This document shows, piece by piece, positions 26,838-37,221 of a DNA stretch of 64,000 nt (the stretch's first letter is position 1; each line of letters starts with the position of its first letter). Source of the DNA: an uncultured Lachnospiraceae bacterium (GTDB lineage: Bacteria; Bacillota; Clostridia; Lachnospirales; Lachnospiraceae); the NCBI GenBank assembly GCA_946557105.1, contig CAMNSZ010000001.1, positions 186,001 to 250,000 on the forward strand. The letters are read 5' to 3'. The position numbers were made by a program, and so were the translations under genes. The notes under the pieces were generated by a model, which made no database searches, was not told the DNA's origin, and saw only the letters and a program-made list of their open reading frames with translations.

Positions 26838-26863
26838 AAAAAGGCTGCCTGACATAGGCAGCC
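26838..26863 (-). terminator. Intrinsic terminator after flagellar rod genes
   Basis: GGCTGCC and GGCAGCC form a 7-bp stem with a 7-nt loop followed by TTTTT on the minus strand, just after the stop codon of the FlgJ-like gene. Confidence 0.85.
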
Positions 26864-26868
26864 CTGAC

Positions 26869-27225
26869 CTATTGATTATCCAATCCATAATTACGTCTCA
26901 TCTGCTGATACAGCGCCTGAGCCAAACCGAGACTATTCTGTTCCGTAGACTCCTTCGCGATATTCTGTACCATCTGATCCTTATAATAATCCATCATATT
27001 CGTAGTAGACGCTGCACCCCCTTCATTTTGGGGAATCGTCTTCATCATTTCCTTAAACATCAATTCCAGAAAGTATGCCTCAAACTGCTTACAGGCATCC
27101 ATTAATTCTTCTTCGGTGCTGTTGGAATAGTCGGATTTGAGCTGATTCTCCAGCTTGGATGCCGACTGTTCTGCTCCCGATGTGTATAAATTATTGTAGG
27201 AAGAAACAATATTACCTATATCCAT
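26869..27225 (-). CDS. FlgJ-like rod-binding protein
   Basis: This 118-residue protein corresponds to the rod-binding domain of FlgJ alone (LMDACKQFEAYFLELMFKEMMKTIP is its core), without the muramidase half found in proteobacterial FlgJ. It should help assemble the flagellar rod in the cell-wall layer. The N-terminal half is rich in Ser and Asn. It is the third gene of an mbl-flhO-flhP-like cluster, 23 nt downstream of the FlgG-type gene, and is closed by a terminator. Confidence 0.88.
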   Translation of the reverse strand: MDIGNIVSSYNNLYTSGAEQSASKLENQLKSDYSNSTEEELMDACKQFEAYFLELMFKEMMKTIPQNEGGAASTTNMMDYYKDQMVQNIAKESTEQNSLGLAQALYQQMRRNYGLDNQ

Positions 27226-27248
27226 CCGTAAACCTTCCTTTCATTTCC

Positions 27249-28064
27249 TTATCTTCTCAGATTGTTTGCCTGCTGCAGCATTTCATCAGAAGCCGTAATC
27301 GCTTTTGAATTTAATTCATATGCACGCTGTGCCACTATCATATTTACCATTTCATCCACGACCTGCACGTTAGAGCCTTCCAGATAACCTTGTATAACGC
27401 TTGTTTTCTCTACGGCGTTACTTGTGGCTTCATTAATCGCCTGTCCACTTGCCGCCGTCTGCCGATAAAGACTGTCTGCGAGCTTATCAAGTCCGTTGGG
27501 GTTGTTAAATTGAAATACTCCTATCCGTACGCCGATGCGCTGAAGATTTTCGTTCGCATCGGGATAACACAGCTCGCCGTCCTTGGATACCTCGATTCTG
27601 CTGAGTATATAAGTATCGGGCAGCACTATCGGTCTTCCCTGCGCATCCAAAACAGGCAGACCCTCTGAGTTTGCAAGCATATTACCGTTCGCTGCAAGAG
27701 TAAACTTTAAGTTCCCGTTTCTCGTATAATATGTATTGCCATCGCCTCCTCTAACGGCAAAGAATCCTTTACCGTCAAGCGCAAACGCCGTGTCACTGTC
27801 GTTTGATATCATATTACCCGTTCTAAAGACGGAAGAAATAGATGCGTTTCGCACACCCAGACCTACCTGCGCGCTGCCGGGCTTGGTTTCCCCGTTTGCA
27901 GAGGTAGTCTTAGTCTGTATATTTTGATATAGCAGACTCTTAAACTCGTTTACCTGAGTCTTGTACCCTGCCGTATTTACATTTGCCAAATTATTGGCAA
28001 TGGTATCCACATTGGTCTGTTGCGCAATCATTCCCGTTGCCGCCGTCCATAAACTCCGTACCAT
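27249..28064 (-). CDS. Flagellar basal-body rod protein, FlgG/FlhP type
   Basis: The 271-residue protein starts with the rod-protein motif VRSLWTAATGMIAQQTNVDTIANNLANVNT-like sequence (ANNLANVNTAGYK) and ends with the conserved NVQVVDEMVNMIVAQRAYELNSKAI helix; both ends form the coiled D0 core of axial flagellar proteins. It forms part of the distal rod or hook-basal body. Together with the adjacent 259-residue paralog it mirrors B. subtilis flhO-flhP downstream of mbl. GGAGG precedes the ATG. Confidence 0.92.
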   Translation of the reverse strand: MVRSLWTAATGMIAQQTNVDTIANNLANVNTAGYKTQVNEFKSLLYQNIQTKTTSANGETKPGSAQVGLGVRNASISSVFRTGNMISNDSDTAFALDGKGFFAVRGGDGNTYYTRNGNLKFTLAANGNMLANSEGLPVLDAQGRPIVLPDTYILSRIEVSKDGELCYPDANENLQRIGVRIGVFQFNNPNGLDKLADSLYRQTAASGQAINEATSNAVEKTSVIQGYLEGSNVQVVDEMVNMIVAQRAYELNSKAITASDEMLQQANNLRR

Positions 28065-28113
28065 AATTTGCCTCCTAATGCCTTAATCGGCTATGTGCCG
28101 CACCTCTATATAT

Positions 28114-28893
28114 TTATTGTACCCTGCCCAGCTGGTTTACCGCGATATCCAACGAGCTGTCATAGGTCTGAATAATCTTTTGATTAGATTCATAAGCTCT
28201 CGTTATGGAAATCAGATTTACCATCTCTCTTACAATCTGCACATTGGACATTTCAAGCCATCCGGAATTAATAGTGGCATTTGCCGCCGTCCTCCTTGCA
28301 CCCTCTATAGGCTGATAGTAAGTCTCGCCATACTTTTCAAGATAGTCGTAATCTTCAAAGTCCGTCACCTGAATCTGCGCCACATTGACGCCGTTTTGGG
28401 ATATCATGCCCGAGCTGTTGATTACAGACTCTTTAAGCGTATCCAAGCGGATTCTCCTGTTATTGGTATCTAAAACATAATCTCCCTCCTGAGTAACCAA
28501 ATACCCCTCTCTGTTCAAGGTAAATTGTCCTGCACGCGTATATTTCGTGGAGGTTTCTCCCTCCTTGTTGGTGAACTCTATGGCGAAGAAGCCCTCACCC
28601 GACAACGCCAAATCATAAGTATTGCCCGTATTGCGGAAGGAGCCCTGCGTATAATCGGTATAGTTCTCGCCGATTTTAACGCCGGGATTATTGATACCCG
28701 TCCGCTGTACATTCCTGACGCCCACGGACGCGTCCTTTATCTTCACAGTCAGGATATCATCAAATGCCTGACTGGTAGAGCCTTCTTTTTTAAAGCCAAC
28801 CGTTGACGCATTGGCAAGGTTATTGGTCATAATATCCATTCTGTTCTGTTCGTTTACCATGCCTGTATATGCAGTGTACAATCCTTTAAGCAT
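28114..28893 (-). CDS. Flagellar basal-body rod protein, FlgF/FlhO type
   Basis: The 259-residue protein carries the N-terminal TAYTGMVNEQNRMDIMTNNLANASTVGFK-type core (TNNLANASTVGFKKEG) and the C-terminal MSNVQIVREMVNLISITRAYESNQK helix of flagellar rod proteins. It is similar in layout to the downstream FlgG/FlhP-type gene, from which it is separated by 49 nt. It is expected to be exported by the flagellar type III system and built into the rod. AAGGAG lies 8 nt before the ATG. Confidence 0.9.
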   Translation of the reverse strand: MLKGLYTAYTGMVNEQNRMDIMTNNLANASTVGFKKEGSTSQAFDDILTVKIKDASVGVRNVQRTGINNPGVKIGENYTDYTQGSFRNTGNTYDLALSGEGFFAIEFTNKEGETSTKYTRAGQFTLNREGYLVTQEGDYVLDTNNRRIRLDTLKESVINSSGMISQNGVNVAQIQVTDFEDYDYLEKYGETYYQPIEGARRTAANATINSGWLEMSNVQIVREMVNLISITRAYESNQKIIQTYDSSLDIAVNQLGRVQ

Positions 28894-28956
28894 ACGTTAT
28901 CTCCTTCTTTTAAAGCCGGCTTCGGCCGCTGTTCACGCCGCAGCTATTATCTCCCA

Positions 28957-29949
28957 TTAATTATCGCGGTAGCCCGAAAGGAATTCAACATATTTGCCTG
29001 TGCCGATGGCAACTGCGGTCATAGGATCCTCCGCAGTCATAGTGTTGATGCCGGTCCTTGCGGAAATCAAGTCCTCCAGACCGCGAAGCAGGCTTCCTCC
29101 GCCGGTGAGTACTATTCCTCTGTCGGCTATATCTGCGGCAAGCTCGGGAGGGGTTTTCTCCAAAACGCTGTGAATGGTCTCCACAATCTGCGCCGTGGTT
29201 TCGCGCAGCGCTTCCTCCGTCTCCTCCGAAGACACCTTTACCGTCTTGGGCAGACCCGTCACCAGATTACGCCCCCTGACGTCCATATAATCCACTTCCG
29301 CTCTCTTATAAGCCGAACCAATTTTAATTTTTAAATCCTCTGCGGTTCTTTCTCCGATCAGAAGATTATGCTTCTTACGCATATAGCGGACAATCGCTTC
29401 GTCAAAATCGTCTCCCGCAATCTTAATGGAAGCGCTGACAACCGTTCCGCCCAAAGAAATTACCGCTATATCGGAAGTTCCTCCCCCGATATCCACAATC
29501 ATATTGCCGCAGGGCTTGGAAATATCTATGCCTGCGCCGATAGCTGCCGCAATAGGCTCCTCGATAATAGAAACCTCCTTTGCGCCGGTCTGATAGGTTG
29601 CATCCTCGACAGCCTTCTTCTCGACCTCAGTCACACCGCTGGGTACACATACTGCAATGCGGGGTCTCCTAAAGGTTCTTTTACCCAATGCCTTCTGGAT
29701 AAAATATTTCATCATTTTCTCGGTGACCGTATAGTCGGAAATAACTCCCTGCCGCAGCGGTCTCACCGCCACGATATTGCCCGGCGTTCTGCCAAGCATA
29801 AGGCGGGCATCCTCTCCGATTGCTTTAATCTTGTTAGTATCTCTATCGAAAGCCACCACAGACGGCTCCTTCAGCACAACGCCCTTCCCTCTGATGTAAA
29901 CAAGTATGCTGGCTGTTCCCAAATCAATTCCTATATCCGTGCACTGCAT
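28957..29949 (-). CDS. mbl: MreB/Mbl rod-shape-determining actin homolog
   Basis: The 330-residue protein shows the actin-fold phosphate motifs: DIGIDLGTASILVY at the N-terminus, MIVDIGGGTSDIAVISLGG near residue 155 and ILTGGGSLLRGLEDLI near the C-terminus. MreB-family filaments organise lateral cell-wall synthesis. The Mbl identity is inferred from the two following flagellar rod genes, the order known from B. subtilis mbl-flhO-flhP. Sequence alone does not separate Mbl from MreB. Confidence 0.88.
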   Translation of the reverse strand: MQCTDIGIDLGTASILVYIRGKGVVLKEPSVVAFDRDTNKIKAIGEDARLMLGRTPGNIVAVRPLRQGVISDYTVTEKMMKYFIQKALGKRTFRRPRIAVCVPSGVTEVEKKAVEDATYQTGAKEVSIIEEPIAAAIGAGIDISKPCGNMIVDIGGGTSDIAVISLGGTVVSASIKIAGDDFDEAIVRYMRKKHNLLIGERTAEDLKIKIGSAYKRAEVDYMDVRGRNLVTGLPKTVKVSSEETEEALRETTAQIVETIHSVLEKTPPELAADIADRGIVLTGGGSLLRGLEDLISARTGINTMTAEDPMTAVAIGTGKYVEFLSGYRDN

Positions 29950-30259
29950 AAATTATATACCCCTTTCTAATGGTATCTATTTCGATTTTTCTATTACGCG
30001 AAGTCATACATATTCTATTATAACCGAAACTTTCCCATTTTCATAGGGTGTTTATAAAATTTTTAAAAAAACATGCACCGGACCGCCATATCCTCCTAAA
30101 AGTGTCCGTCCGCTTCCGCACGGCCAAGTTATCATAAAAAAATCAGACACAGGAAAGAAAACGGTTCCATCCGCTTCATCTCCTGCGTCCATGCATTTTC
30201 ATTGGGGTATATTTCTTTTTATACGCTGTAATTAATATCGGCTCAAAGTTCAGATTACT
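29950..30259. other. 310-nt intergenic region between uvrA and mbl
   Basis: A likely mbl -10 element TATAAT (minus strand, 30017-30022) lies about 70 nt before the mbl start, with only a weak -35. AT-rich runs of A and T flank it. I see no conserved RNA and no clear terminator for uvrA. Confidence 0.4.
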
Positions 30260-33181
30260 TTAGTGCTGTTTTGCCTTCTCCAACATTTTTTTGACATAAC
30301 GCCCCGTGTAGGATTTTTTGCTGCGGGCAATCTCCTCCGGTGTTCCCTGCGCAATAACGGTTCCGCCTCTGTCGCCCCCCTCGGGTCCGACGTCTATAAT
30401 ATAGTCCGCCGTCTTTATAACATCCAGATTATGCTCGATAACAACTACCGTGTTACCGCCCTCCGTAAGTCTGTGCAAAATTTCCACCAGCTTATGCACA
30501 TCGGCAAAATGAAGCCCCGTGGTTGGTTCGTCCAAAATATAAATTGTCTTCCCTATGCTGCGACGGCTCAATTCCGTGGCAAGCTTGATTCTCTGCGCCT
30601 CGCCGCCCGAAAGCTCCGTGGAAGGCTGTCCAAGCTTTACATAGGACAATCCCACGTCATAGAGGGTTTCTATTTTCCTGCGGATGGAGGGCACGTTCTC
30701 GAAAAATCCCACCGCCTCCTCCACCGTCATATCCAATACGTCAAAAATACTCTTCCCCTTATACTTTACATCCAATGTCTCCCTATTATAGCGTTTTCCG
30801 CCGCACACCTCACAGGGAACATATACGTCAGGCAGAAAATGCATTTCTATCTTGATGATACCATCTCCCCCGCACGCCTCGCAGCGGCCCCCCTTCACAT
30901 TAAAGCTGAAACGGCCCTTTGTATAGCCCTTCGCCTTGGCGTCTGCCGTGGAGGCGAACAAATCTCTTATCTGATCGAACACACCGGTGTAGGTTGCCGG
31001 ATTGGAACGAGGCGTCCTGCCTATGGGCGACTGGTCGATATTAATAACCTTATCCAGCTGTTCAAGCCCCTCAATCCCCTTGTGCTTCCCCGGAATACAT
31101 CTAGCACGGTTCAAATCCCTCGCAAGATGCTTATACAGTATTTCGTTCACCAGCGAGCTCTTCCCCGAGCCTGACACTCCCGTCACACAGGTCATGATAC
31201 CCAGCGGAAACGCAACGTCTATATTCTTAAGATTATTTTCCTGCGCACCGCATACCTTGATGTATCCGGTGGGCTTTTTGCGCTCCTTCGGAATGGGAAT
31301 GCTCACTCTGCCGCTTAAATACTGACCCGTTATAGATTCCGGCACCTGCATAATCTCCTCTGCCGTTCCGCAGGCGATTACTTCTCCCCCGTGGGAACCT
31401 GCTCCCGGACCGATATCCACAATATAATCCGCTTCCAGCATGGTATCCTCGTCATGCTCCACCACCAACAGGGTATTACCCAGATCCCGCAAATTTTTCA
31501 AGGTTGCAAGCAGCTTATCGTTATCTCTCTGATGCAGACCGATGCTCGGTTCATCCAAAATATAGCAGACCCCCACCAACCCCGAGCCAATCTGCGTGGC
31601 AAGCCTGATACGCTGCGCCTCGCCGCCCGAAAGGGTAGCCGTCGCTCTGGACAAAGAAAGATAATCCAACCCCACGTCAATCAAAAAACCCACTCTGGCG
31701 CGAATCTCCTTTAGCACCTGTTTACCGATAAGCAGCTGCTGATTGGTAAGCTGCAGGCCCTGCAAAAACTCATGCAGCTGCAAAATCGACATTGCCGTCA
31801 CTTCATAAATATTCTTATCACTGATGGTCACGGCAAGCGATTCCTTTTTCAGACGCATTCCCTTACACTCCTTGCAGGGCGTAATTCTCATAAAGGTCTC
31901 ATACTCCTGCTTGGACGCTTCCGAAAAGGTCTCCTTGTATCTGCGCTCTACATTTCGGACAAGCCCCTCGAACGCCACGGGATACACTCCCGTACCCCTC
32001 TGCCCCGCATAACGCACTCTAACCTCCTTACCGTTCGTACCATGGAGAAGAATGCTTTTTACCTGTTCGGGATATTCTCCAAAGGGCGTATCCAGATCAA
32101 ACCCGTATTCCTTGCATAAAGCCTGCAAAATAGCGTTTGTAAAGCTGTTTTTGTCATTGCAGGACTGCCAGCCCATAACGGTGATAGCTCCCTGATTGAT
32201 GCTAAGACTCTTATTCGGTATCATCAAATCCTCGTCAAACTCCATCTTATATCCAAGGCCCACGCATACAGGGCAGGCTCCAAAGGGATTATTGAAAGAA
32301 AAGCTTCTCGGCTCCACCTCGCTTATGCTGATACCGCAATCAGGACAGGAAAAGCTTTGGCTGAAATTAAGAGGTTCCCCTCCGATAATATCCACCACAA
32401 GCAAGCCCTCCGCCAAATTTAATACATTCTCGATAGAATCTGCCAGCCTGCGCTCAATACCCTCCTTTACCACCAGTCTGTCCACCACGATATCAATATT
32501 GTGCTTGATATTTTTATCCAGCTTAATCTCCTCCGTCAGCTCATATAGGCTGCCGTCAATACGCACGCGCACATAGCCGCTCCTCGACGCACGCTCCAAC
32601 ACCTTAGCATGCTCTCCCTTGCGTCCACGAACCACAGGCGCAAGCAGCTGGATTTTGGCGCCCTCTCCCAATTCCATAATCTGGTCTACCATTTGGTCCA
32701 CGCTCTGGCGGGCAATCTCCCTGCCGCATTTAGGGCAATGAGGAATACCGATTCTCGCATAAAGCAGACGAAAATAATCGTAAATTTCCGTGACGGTTCC
32801 CACCGTGGAACGGGGATTCCTGTTGGTGGACTTCTGATCTATGGAAATTGCCGGAGAAAGCCCGTCAATCCGCTCCACATTAGGCTTTTCCATCTGCCCC
32901 AGAAACATACGGGCATAAGAGGAAAGGGATTCCATATAGCGCCTCTGCCCCTCCGCATATATCGTATCAAAGGCAAGAGAAGACTTGCCCGAGCCTGACA
33001 GTCCTGTCAAAACCACCAGCTCGTTTCTTGGAATATCTACGTTAATATTTTTTAAGTTATGCTCCTGCGCGCCGCGAATCTTGATATATCCCCCTGTCTC
33101 CTGCTTACGCGGGCGCATTTTCTTGGTTTCTTCCATATTGTACCTCTTTTCTATGTCTCTGTTGTCCGCTTCATCGGACAT
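30260..33181 (-). CDS. uvrA: Excinuclease ABC subunit A
   Basis: The 973-residue protein has two ABC ATPase modules with Walker A motifs GLSGSGKSS (about 60-68) and GVSGSGKSS (about 660), signature motifs LSGGEAQRI in each, and zinc-binding CxxC pairs (CPDCG/CPVC and CEACGG/CEVCGG). UvrA recognises bulky DNA lesions and loads UvrB in nucleotide excision repair. It is 28 nt downstream of uvrB, forming the uvrBA operon. A start at 33136 (METT-like MEETKK, with AGAGGT 6 nt upstream) is as plausible as the longer ATG at 33181. Confidence 0.96.
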   Translation of the reverse strand: MSDEADNRDIEKRYNMEETKKMRPRKQETGGYIKIRGAQEHNLKNINVDIPRNELVVLTGLSGSGKSSLAFDTIYAEGQRRYMESLSSYARMFLGQMEKPNVERIDGLSPAISIDQKSTNRNPRSTVGTVTEIYDYFRLLYARIGIPHCPKCGREIARQSVDQMVDQIMELGEGAKIQLLAPVVRGRKGEHAKVLERASRSGYVRVRIDGSLYELTEEIKLDKNIKHNIDIVVDRLVVKEGIERRLADSIENVLNLAEGLLVVDIIGGEPLNFSQSFSCPDCGISISEVEPRSFSFNNPFGACPVCVGLGYKMEFDEDLMIPNKSLSINQGAITVMGWQSCNDKNSFTNAILQALCKEYGFDLDTPFGEYPEQVKSILLHGTNGKEVRVRYAGQRGTGVYPVAFEGLVRNVERRYKETFSEASKQEYETFMRITPCKECKGMRLKKESLAVTISDKNIYEVTAMSILQLHEFLQGLQLTNQQLLIGKQVLKEIRARVGFLIDVGLDYLSLSRATATLSGGEAQRIRLATQIGSGLVGVCYILDEPSIGLHQRDNDKLLATLKNLRDLGNTLLVVEHDEDTMLEADYIVDIGPGAGSHGGEVIACGTAEEIMQVPESITGQYLSGRVSIPIPKERKKPTGYIKVCGAQENNLKNIDVAFPLGIMTCVTGVSGSGKSSLVNEILYKHLARDLNRARCIPGKHKGIEGLEQLDKVINIDQSPIGRTPRSNPATYTGVFDQIRDLFASTADAKAKGYTKGRFSFNVKGGRCEACGGDGIIKIEMHFLPDVYVPCEVCGGKRYNRETLDVKYKGKSIFDVLDMTVEEAVGFFENVPSIRRKIETLYDVGLSYVKLGQPSTELSGGEAQRIKLATELSRRSIGKTIYILDEPTTGLHFADVHKLVEILHRLTEGGNTVVVIEHNLDVIKTADYIIDVGPEGGDRGGTVIAQGTPEEIARSKKSYTGRYVKKMLEKAKQH

Positions 33182-33209
33182 GAGTCAATCCTTATAATTT
33201 CCCCTGTTC

Positions 33210-35213
33210 CTATTCCTCATTCAGTTCCTGAAGCTTCTGCTTCAGCTCAACCATCTTATCACGCAGCTCTGCCGCCGCCTCGAAATTCAACTCTGCCGCC
33301 GCCTTCTGCATCTTTTTCTGGATATCCGCAATCAGCTTTTCCAGCTCCTTGCGGTTCATGGATTCCGGATCCTTCTCGAACCGTACTTCTTCCTTTGCAA
33401 TAACCTTTGAAATACTGATCAAATCACGAACTGCCTTTTTAATGGTCTGAGGTGTGATACCGTGCTCCTCGTTATACTTCATCTGAATCTCACGACGCCT
33501 GTTGGTCTCGTTCAAGGCGGCTCTCATAGAATCCGTAATCACATCCGCATACATAATAACATGCCCCTCGGCATTGCGGGCCGCACGCCCGATTGTCTGT
33601 ATCAGGGAGGTCTCGCTTCTTAAGAAGCCCTCTTTATCTGCATCCAAAATTGCCACCAGTGATATTTCCGGAATATCTAGACCCTCCCTGAGCAGATTAA
33701 TTCCCACCAGTACGTCAAATACGTCAAGACGCATATCACGGATAATCTCCGCACGCTCCAGCGTATCTATATCCGAATGCAGATATTTTACCCGGATGCC
33801 TACGTCCTTCATATAATCCGTAAGATCCTCCGCCATGCGTTTCGTCAGGGTGGTAATCAGGATTTTATTCTGCTTCGCCACTTCCTTATTTACTTCACCG
33901 ATCAGGTCGTCAATCTGTCCTTCCACAGGACGCACCTCCACCTGTGGATCCAAAAGCCCCGTAGGACGGATAATCTGCTCCGTTCTGAGCAGCTCATGCT
34001 CCGCTTCATATTCGGAGGGGGTTGCTGACACAAACATCATCTGATCAATATGCGCCTCAAACTCCTGAAAGTTCAGCGGTCTGTTATCCAACGCCGAGGG
34101 CAGTCTGAAGCCGTAATCCACCAAGGTAGTCTTACGGGAACGGTCTCCTGCATACATACCCCGAATCTGAGGAATTGTCATATGCGATTCGTCAATTATA
34201 ATCAAAAAGTCATTCCGGAAAAAGTCCATAAGAGTCATGGGCGCCGCCCCGGGAGGCATAGCGTTCAAATGTCTGGAATAATTCTCAATACCTGAGCAGA
34301 AGCCCGTCTCCCTAAGCATCTCAATGTCAAAATTGGTGCGCTCCGCAATTCTCTGCGCCTCAATCAGCTTGTCCTCGCCTTTAAAATAGCGGACGCGCTC
34401 TTCCATTTCCTTCTCGATATTATCGCAAGCTATCCTAATCTTGTCCTGCGAGACCACATAGTGGGAAGCAGGAAAAATAGCAATATGATTCAATGACGCA
34501 TGCACCTTGCCTGTCAGCGGCTCAACCTCGGCTATCCTGTCAATCTCATCTCCGAAAAATTCTATACGGATAAAATAATCTCCGCCCTGCGCAGGGTATA
34601 CCTCCACTACATCCCCTCTCACGCGGAAGGTACCTCTCGTCATATCCATATCATTCCTCGTATATTGAATGTCAACCAGCTCCCGCAGTACTTGGTCCCT
34701 GTCCTTAACCATGCCGGGGCGCAGCGACACAATCATATCCTGATATTCATCGGGACTCCCAAGACCATAGATACAGGAGACGCTCGCCACCACCACTACA
34801 TCCCTTCTCTCAGTAAGGGACGCCGTTGCCGAAAGCCGCAGCTTGTCTATCTCGTCGTTGATGGACGAATCCTTGGCAATATAGGTATCCGACGAAGGCA
34901 CATATGCCTCCGGCTGATAATAATCATAATAGGACACAAAATACTCCACAGCGTTCTCGGGGAAAAATTCCTTGAACTCACCGTACAATTGTCCAGCAAG
35001 GGTTTTATTGTGCGCTATGACCAAAGTTGGCTTGTTCAAAGCAGCGATGACATTGGCCATGGTAAAAGTTTTACCGGATCCCGTTACCCCTAATAAGGTC
35101 TGGAATTGATTTCCTTTTTTAAAGCCTTCCACCAGCTCCGCTATCGCCTGAGGCTGGTCTCCGGTAGGTTTATATTCGGAATGAATTTTGAACTGTTTTT
35201 GCTCATTTTGCAC
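33210..35213 (-). CDS. uvrB: Excinuclease ABC subunit B
   Basis: The 667-residue helicase-like protein has Walker [15 protein letters not shown], the [12 protein letters not shown] beta-hairpin segment that clamps DNA, the DESH box [11 protein letters not shown] and a C-terminal UVR motif ([17 protein letters not shown]) that contacts UvrC. UvrB verifies damage after UvrA delivery. I place the start at GTG 35213 because GGAGGTGAT, a full match to the anti-Shine-Dalgarno, lies 8 nt upstream; a longer frame from ATG 35228 would begin within that site. Two overlapping LexA-like boxes sit about 205-230 nt upstream. Confidence 0.96.
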   Translation of the reverse strand: MQNEQKQFKIHSEYKPTGDQPQAIAELVEGFKKGNQFQTLLGVTGSGKTFTMANVIAALNKPTLVIAHNKTLAGQLYGEFKEFFPENAVEYFVSYYDYYQPEAYVPSSDTYIAKDSSINDEIDKLRLSATASLTERRDVVVVASVSCIYGLGSPDEYQDMIVSLRPGMVKDRDQVLRELVDIQYTRNDMDMTRGTFRVRGDVVEVYPAQGGDYFIRIEFFGDEIDRIAEVEPLTGKVHASLNHIAIFPASHYVVSQDKIRIACDNIEKEMEERVRYFKGEDKLIEAQRIAERTNFDIEMLRETGFCSGIENYSRHLNAMPPGAAPMTLMDFFRNDFLIIIDESHMTIPQIRGMYAGDRSRKTTLVDYGFRLPSALDNRPLNFQEFEAHIDQMMFVSATPSEYEAEHELLRTEQIIRPTGLLDPQVEVRPVEGQIDDLIGEVNKEVAKQNKILITTLTKRMAEDLTDYMKDVGIRVKYLHSDIDTLERAEIIRDMRLDVFDVLVGINLLREGLDIPEISLVAILDADKEGFLRSETSLIQTIGRAARNAEGHVIMYADVITDSMRAALNETNRRREIQMKYNEEHGITPQTIKKAVRDLISISKVIAKEEVRFEKDPESMNRKELEKLIADIQKKMQKAAAELNFEAAAELRDKMVELKQKLQELNEE

Positions 35214-35368
35214 AAATATCACCTCCATGATTTAAATAAAAACGCCTTATTTTGCATCTTCCGTTTTCTCAAAAATGGCGCGTCAACGAGTTTTATTCAC
35301 TGAACCCATTTTTTCACAGTCAGTAGTAGTAAAACCTACATGAACCAAACAACACAAAAGTAATTCTG

Positions 35369-35397
35369 ATTATACCATACGACATTTTATTTGTATA
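35369..35397 (-). promoter_or_regulatory. Putative uvrB promoter
   Basis: On the minus strand TATACA is followed after 17 nt by a perfect TATAAT. This leaves an untranslated leader of about 150 nt before the uvrB GTG. Confidence 0.6.
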
Positions 35398-35417
35398 GAT
35401 GTAAACAGCAATTTTTA

Positions 35418-35442
35418 GAACATTTGTTCCGAATATTTGTTC
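35418..35442. promoter_or_regulatory. Tandem LexA (SOS) box-like operators
   Basis: GAAC-ATTT-GTTC (35418-35429) fits the Gram-positive LexA half-site pattern GAAC-N4-GTTC exactly. It is followed after one base by GAAT-ATTT-GTTC (35431-35442), a one-mismatch copy. They lie about 20 nt upstream of the uvrB -35 element. Confidence 0.7.
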
Positions 35443-35469
35443 TTAAATTTATTTTTACAATTATCTCAT

Positions 35470-35724
35470 TTAGAGAAAATGATCCGCCGCTTCTATACCT
35501 GCATCCGGTATCTCATCTGAATGATTATTCATATAGGACAACAGTTTTGGAATTTCCTTCAGGATGATATTTCGATTATCACCATATGCATCTGCTGTAA
35601 TCAGTTTTTTAGCATGTATCCGCCTCAAACGCATAATCCAAATTCTAGAATTACATAGAGTTCTACCGTATCCAACCGATTCAACCGGCTTCAGCTGCCA
35701 AGCATAAAAAGCAGAGCCTGTCAA
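35470..35724 (-). pseudogene. Possible gene remnant of 84 codons
   Basis: An open frame of 84 codons follows the DUF4932 gene on the same strand but begins at a TTG inside the terminator stem of that gene, without a ribosome binding site. The segment PVESVGYGRT faintly resembles an alanine racemase motif, and the rest (IILKEIPKLLSYMNNHSDEIPDAG) does not fit that family. It may be the 3' part of a truncated gene or a chance frame. Confidence 0.25.
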
Positions 35725-35738
35725 AAGATCAGCTCTGC
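35706..35738 (-). terminator. Intrinsic terminator overlapping the DUF4932 stop codon
   Basis: GCAGAGC and GCTCTGC form a 7-bp stem around a 14-nt loop, followed on the minus strand by TTTTT. The stem overlaps the end of the coding region. Confidence 0.75.
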
Positions 35739-36736
35739 CTTTCTATATTTTGGGAGAATACTTTAAGCAATACAGGATAAAAGGATTCAAAATCCGGATA
35801 GGTATTACGATTGTTATCGTAATATTGATATTGTTCAAGTATAAACGGTATGTATTTGTACCCTAAACTCAAATCATTATTCAGCATTTGATCCGCCATA
35901 TCCGTAAGACCGCATTTCTGCAAAAGATGAATAACCATTGCTCTTACAAAATGCTCGCTGACACATTCATTCCAGTCACCGTATCCTGACCGAAATCCGG
36001 GCAGCTTGTACTGTTTTAACAATTCATATGTATCTTCGTACTTCTTGACAGCGTCTGCATATCTTTCTGTCAAAGGATTTATAAACGGATGTGAAAATTC
36101 ATGCAGCAGAATTGATGGAGAAATGCTGAAATCATCTGTTGTAAAGACAGAAAACATGGACGCTTTTTTCGTCCTTTCATCCGCAAAATATATTCCGAAG
36201 TTACCTACCATCAAAGATGTAATAACGTAATTGTAAGAATTCTGTTCCATTCCATATTCATTTTCCAACAAGGATATATAAGGGTATTTATTAACTACTT
36301 CCCTTGCTCTGTCAATGATGAGATCGTAATAATTCTTTGTTTGTTCAAAAAAAGTAAAATAACCGGTTTTTCTTTCAAATGTCTTCAGCATATCTAGTAA
36401 ACTATGAATCGTCGGCAATCCTCCGCAGTATTTAATGCACAAATCTGACAGCGGATACTGCCTGACAAAATCCATATTGTCTCCAAGGGATAGCATCAGC
36501 TCCACAGGACGGGAAAATGTGAATCCGTTTGGAATAAGGCTTTCTATATAAGAATAAATGGGATCCTCAAGATGCTTTTCAAAAAAACATCTGATATGGT
36601 TCGTATACTCATTGACATTTTCGTTCATCAGTCCATATCCAATATGCTTCTTTGTTATTTCATTATATCTGCTGGTCAATAAAATACTATTCATATATTC
36701 TAAATTGGGATTTACCTGCACATCTATTTGTTTCAT
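35729..36736 (-). CDS. DUF4932 family protein with HExxH zinc-peptidase motif
   Basis: The 335-residue protein carries LLHEFSHPF at about residues 210-219, a zincin-type HExxH motif, and a downstream WNECVSEHFVRAM whose glutamate could be the third zinc ligand. These features match DUF4932 proteins, whose function is unknown. No signal peptide is visible, so it is probably cytoplasmic. AGGAGG lies 11 nt before the ATG; an earlier in-frame TTG (36763) would start before that site. It forms a single-gene unit closed by its own terminator. Confidence 0.75.
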   Translation of the reverse strand: MKQIDVQVNPNLEYMNSILLTSRYNEITKKHIGYGLMNENVNEYTNHIRCFFEKHLEDPIYSYIESLIPNGFTFSRPVELMLSLGDNMDFVRQYPLSDLCIKYCGGLPTIHSLLDMLKTFERKTGYFTFFEQTKNYYDLIIDRAREVVNKYPYISLLENEYGMEQNSYNYVITSLMVGNFGIYFADERTKKASMFSVFTTDDFSISPSILLHEFSHPFINPLTERYADAVKKYEDTYELLKQYKLPGFRSGYGDWNECVSEHFVRAMVIHLLQKCGLTDMADQMLNNDLSLGYKYIPFILEQYQYYDNNRNTYPDFESFYPVLLKVFSQNIERQS

Positions 36737-36870
36737 ATAAAATATTTCCTCCTGTTCTGACAATTCTGCCTTAAATGACGTATTTCTATGAAGACTATAT
36801 CAGCCAAAGCCACTATAGACGCATATAAACCTATGCTTAGGAAACTTTATCTTCCGATATCCATATCGGA

Positions 36871-37038
36871 TCAAAATGGAATTTTCATTTCCGGCAAGCA
36901 CTTCTTTGTATCCCTCGCATCTGCAAGAATCGCTTTTGCTGCCATCCTATCGTTCAGCGCTTCCACTGTATAATAAACATACATATCCAGTCTACGCTCT
37001 TGCAGGAGGAACTTTCTTTCCCTATTATAACAAAGCAT
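36871..37038 (-). CDS. Short open frame of 55 codons, possible remnant
   Basis: The frame runs from ATG 37036-37038 to TGA and its middle part (YYTVEALNDRMAAKAILADARDTKKC) has protein-like composition with helix-forming residues. There is no ribosome binding site at the ATG. A one-base shift after the stop would continue as FDPIWISEDKVS. It may be the decayed 5' neighbour of the DUF4932 gene. Confidence 0.25.
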   Translation of the reverse strand: MLCYNRERKFLLQERRLDMYVYYTVEALNDRMAAKAILADARDTKKCLPEMKIPF

Positions 37039-37093
37039 CTTTAAAATGTACAGAGAAAATGAACGCTTGTTCTGTTTTTATTACCGCTCGCAA

Positions 37094-37122
37094 TTTACAA
37101 ATTCGCAAAAATAATATATAAT
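37094..37122 (+). promoter_or_regulatory. Sigma-A-type promoter of LTA-synthase-like gene
   Basis: TTTACA is followed after exactly 17 nt by a perfect TATAAT. The start codon is about 100 nt further downstream. Confidence 0.75.
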
Positions 37123-37221
37123 GTGCAAGACACATATTTTCGGCAGCAAGCCCTGTCGGACAAAATTCACACATAATTCTACATTATGTTTATAATATTT
37201 ATATAGGAGATGACTTAAGAA

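Larger units (their letters stand above)
36737..37221. other. 485-nt intergenic region upstream of LTA-synthase-like gene
   Basis: The region contains the promoter of the rightward LTA-synthase-like gene and a 55-codon leftward frame listed separately. The rest shows no recognisable RNA or repeat. Confidence 0.5.

Noticed and set aside
30063..30089. A possible eight-codon leader peptide (ATG to TAA) before mbl with AGGAGG upstream
   Set aside because: The spacing between AGGAGG and the ATG is only two nt, the predicted promoter of mbl lies downstream of it, and no attenuator structure follows.
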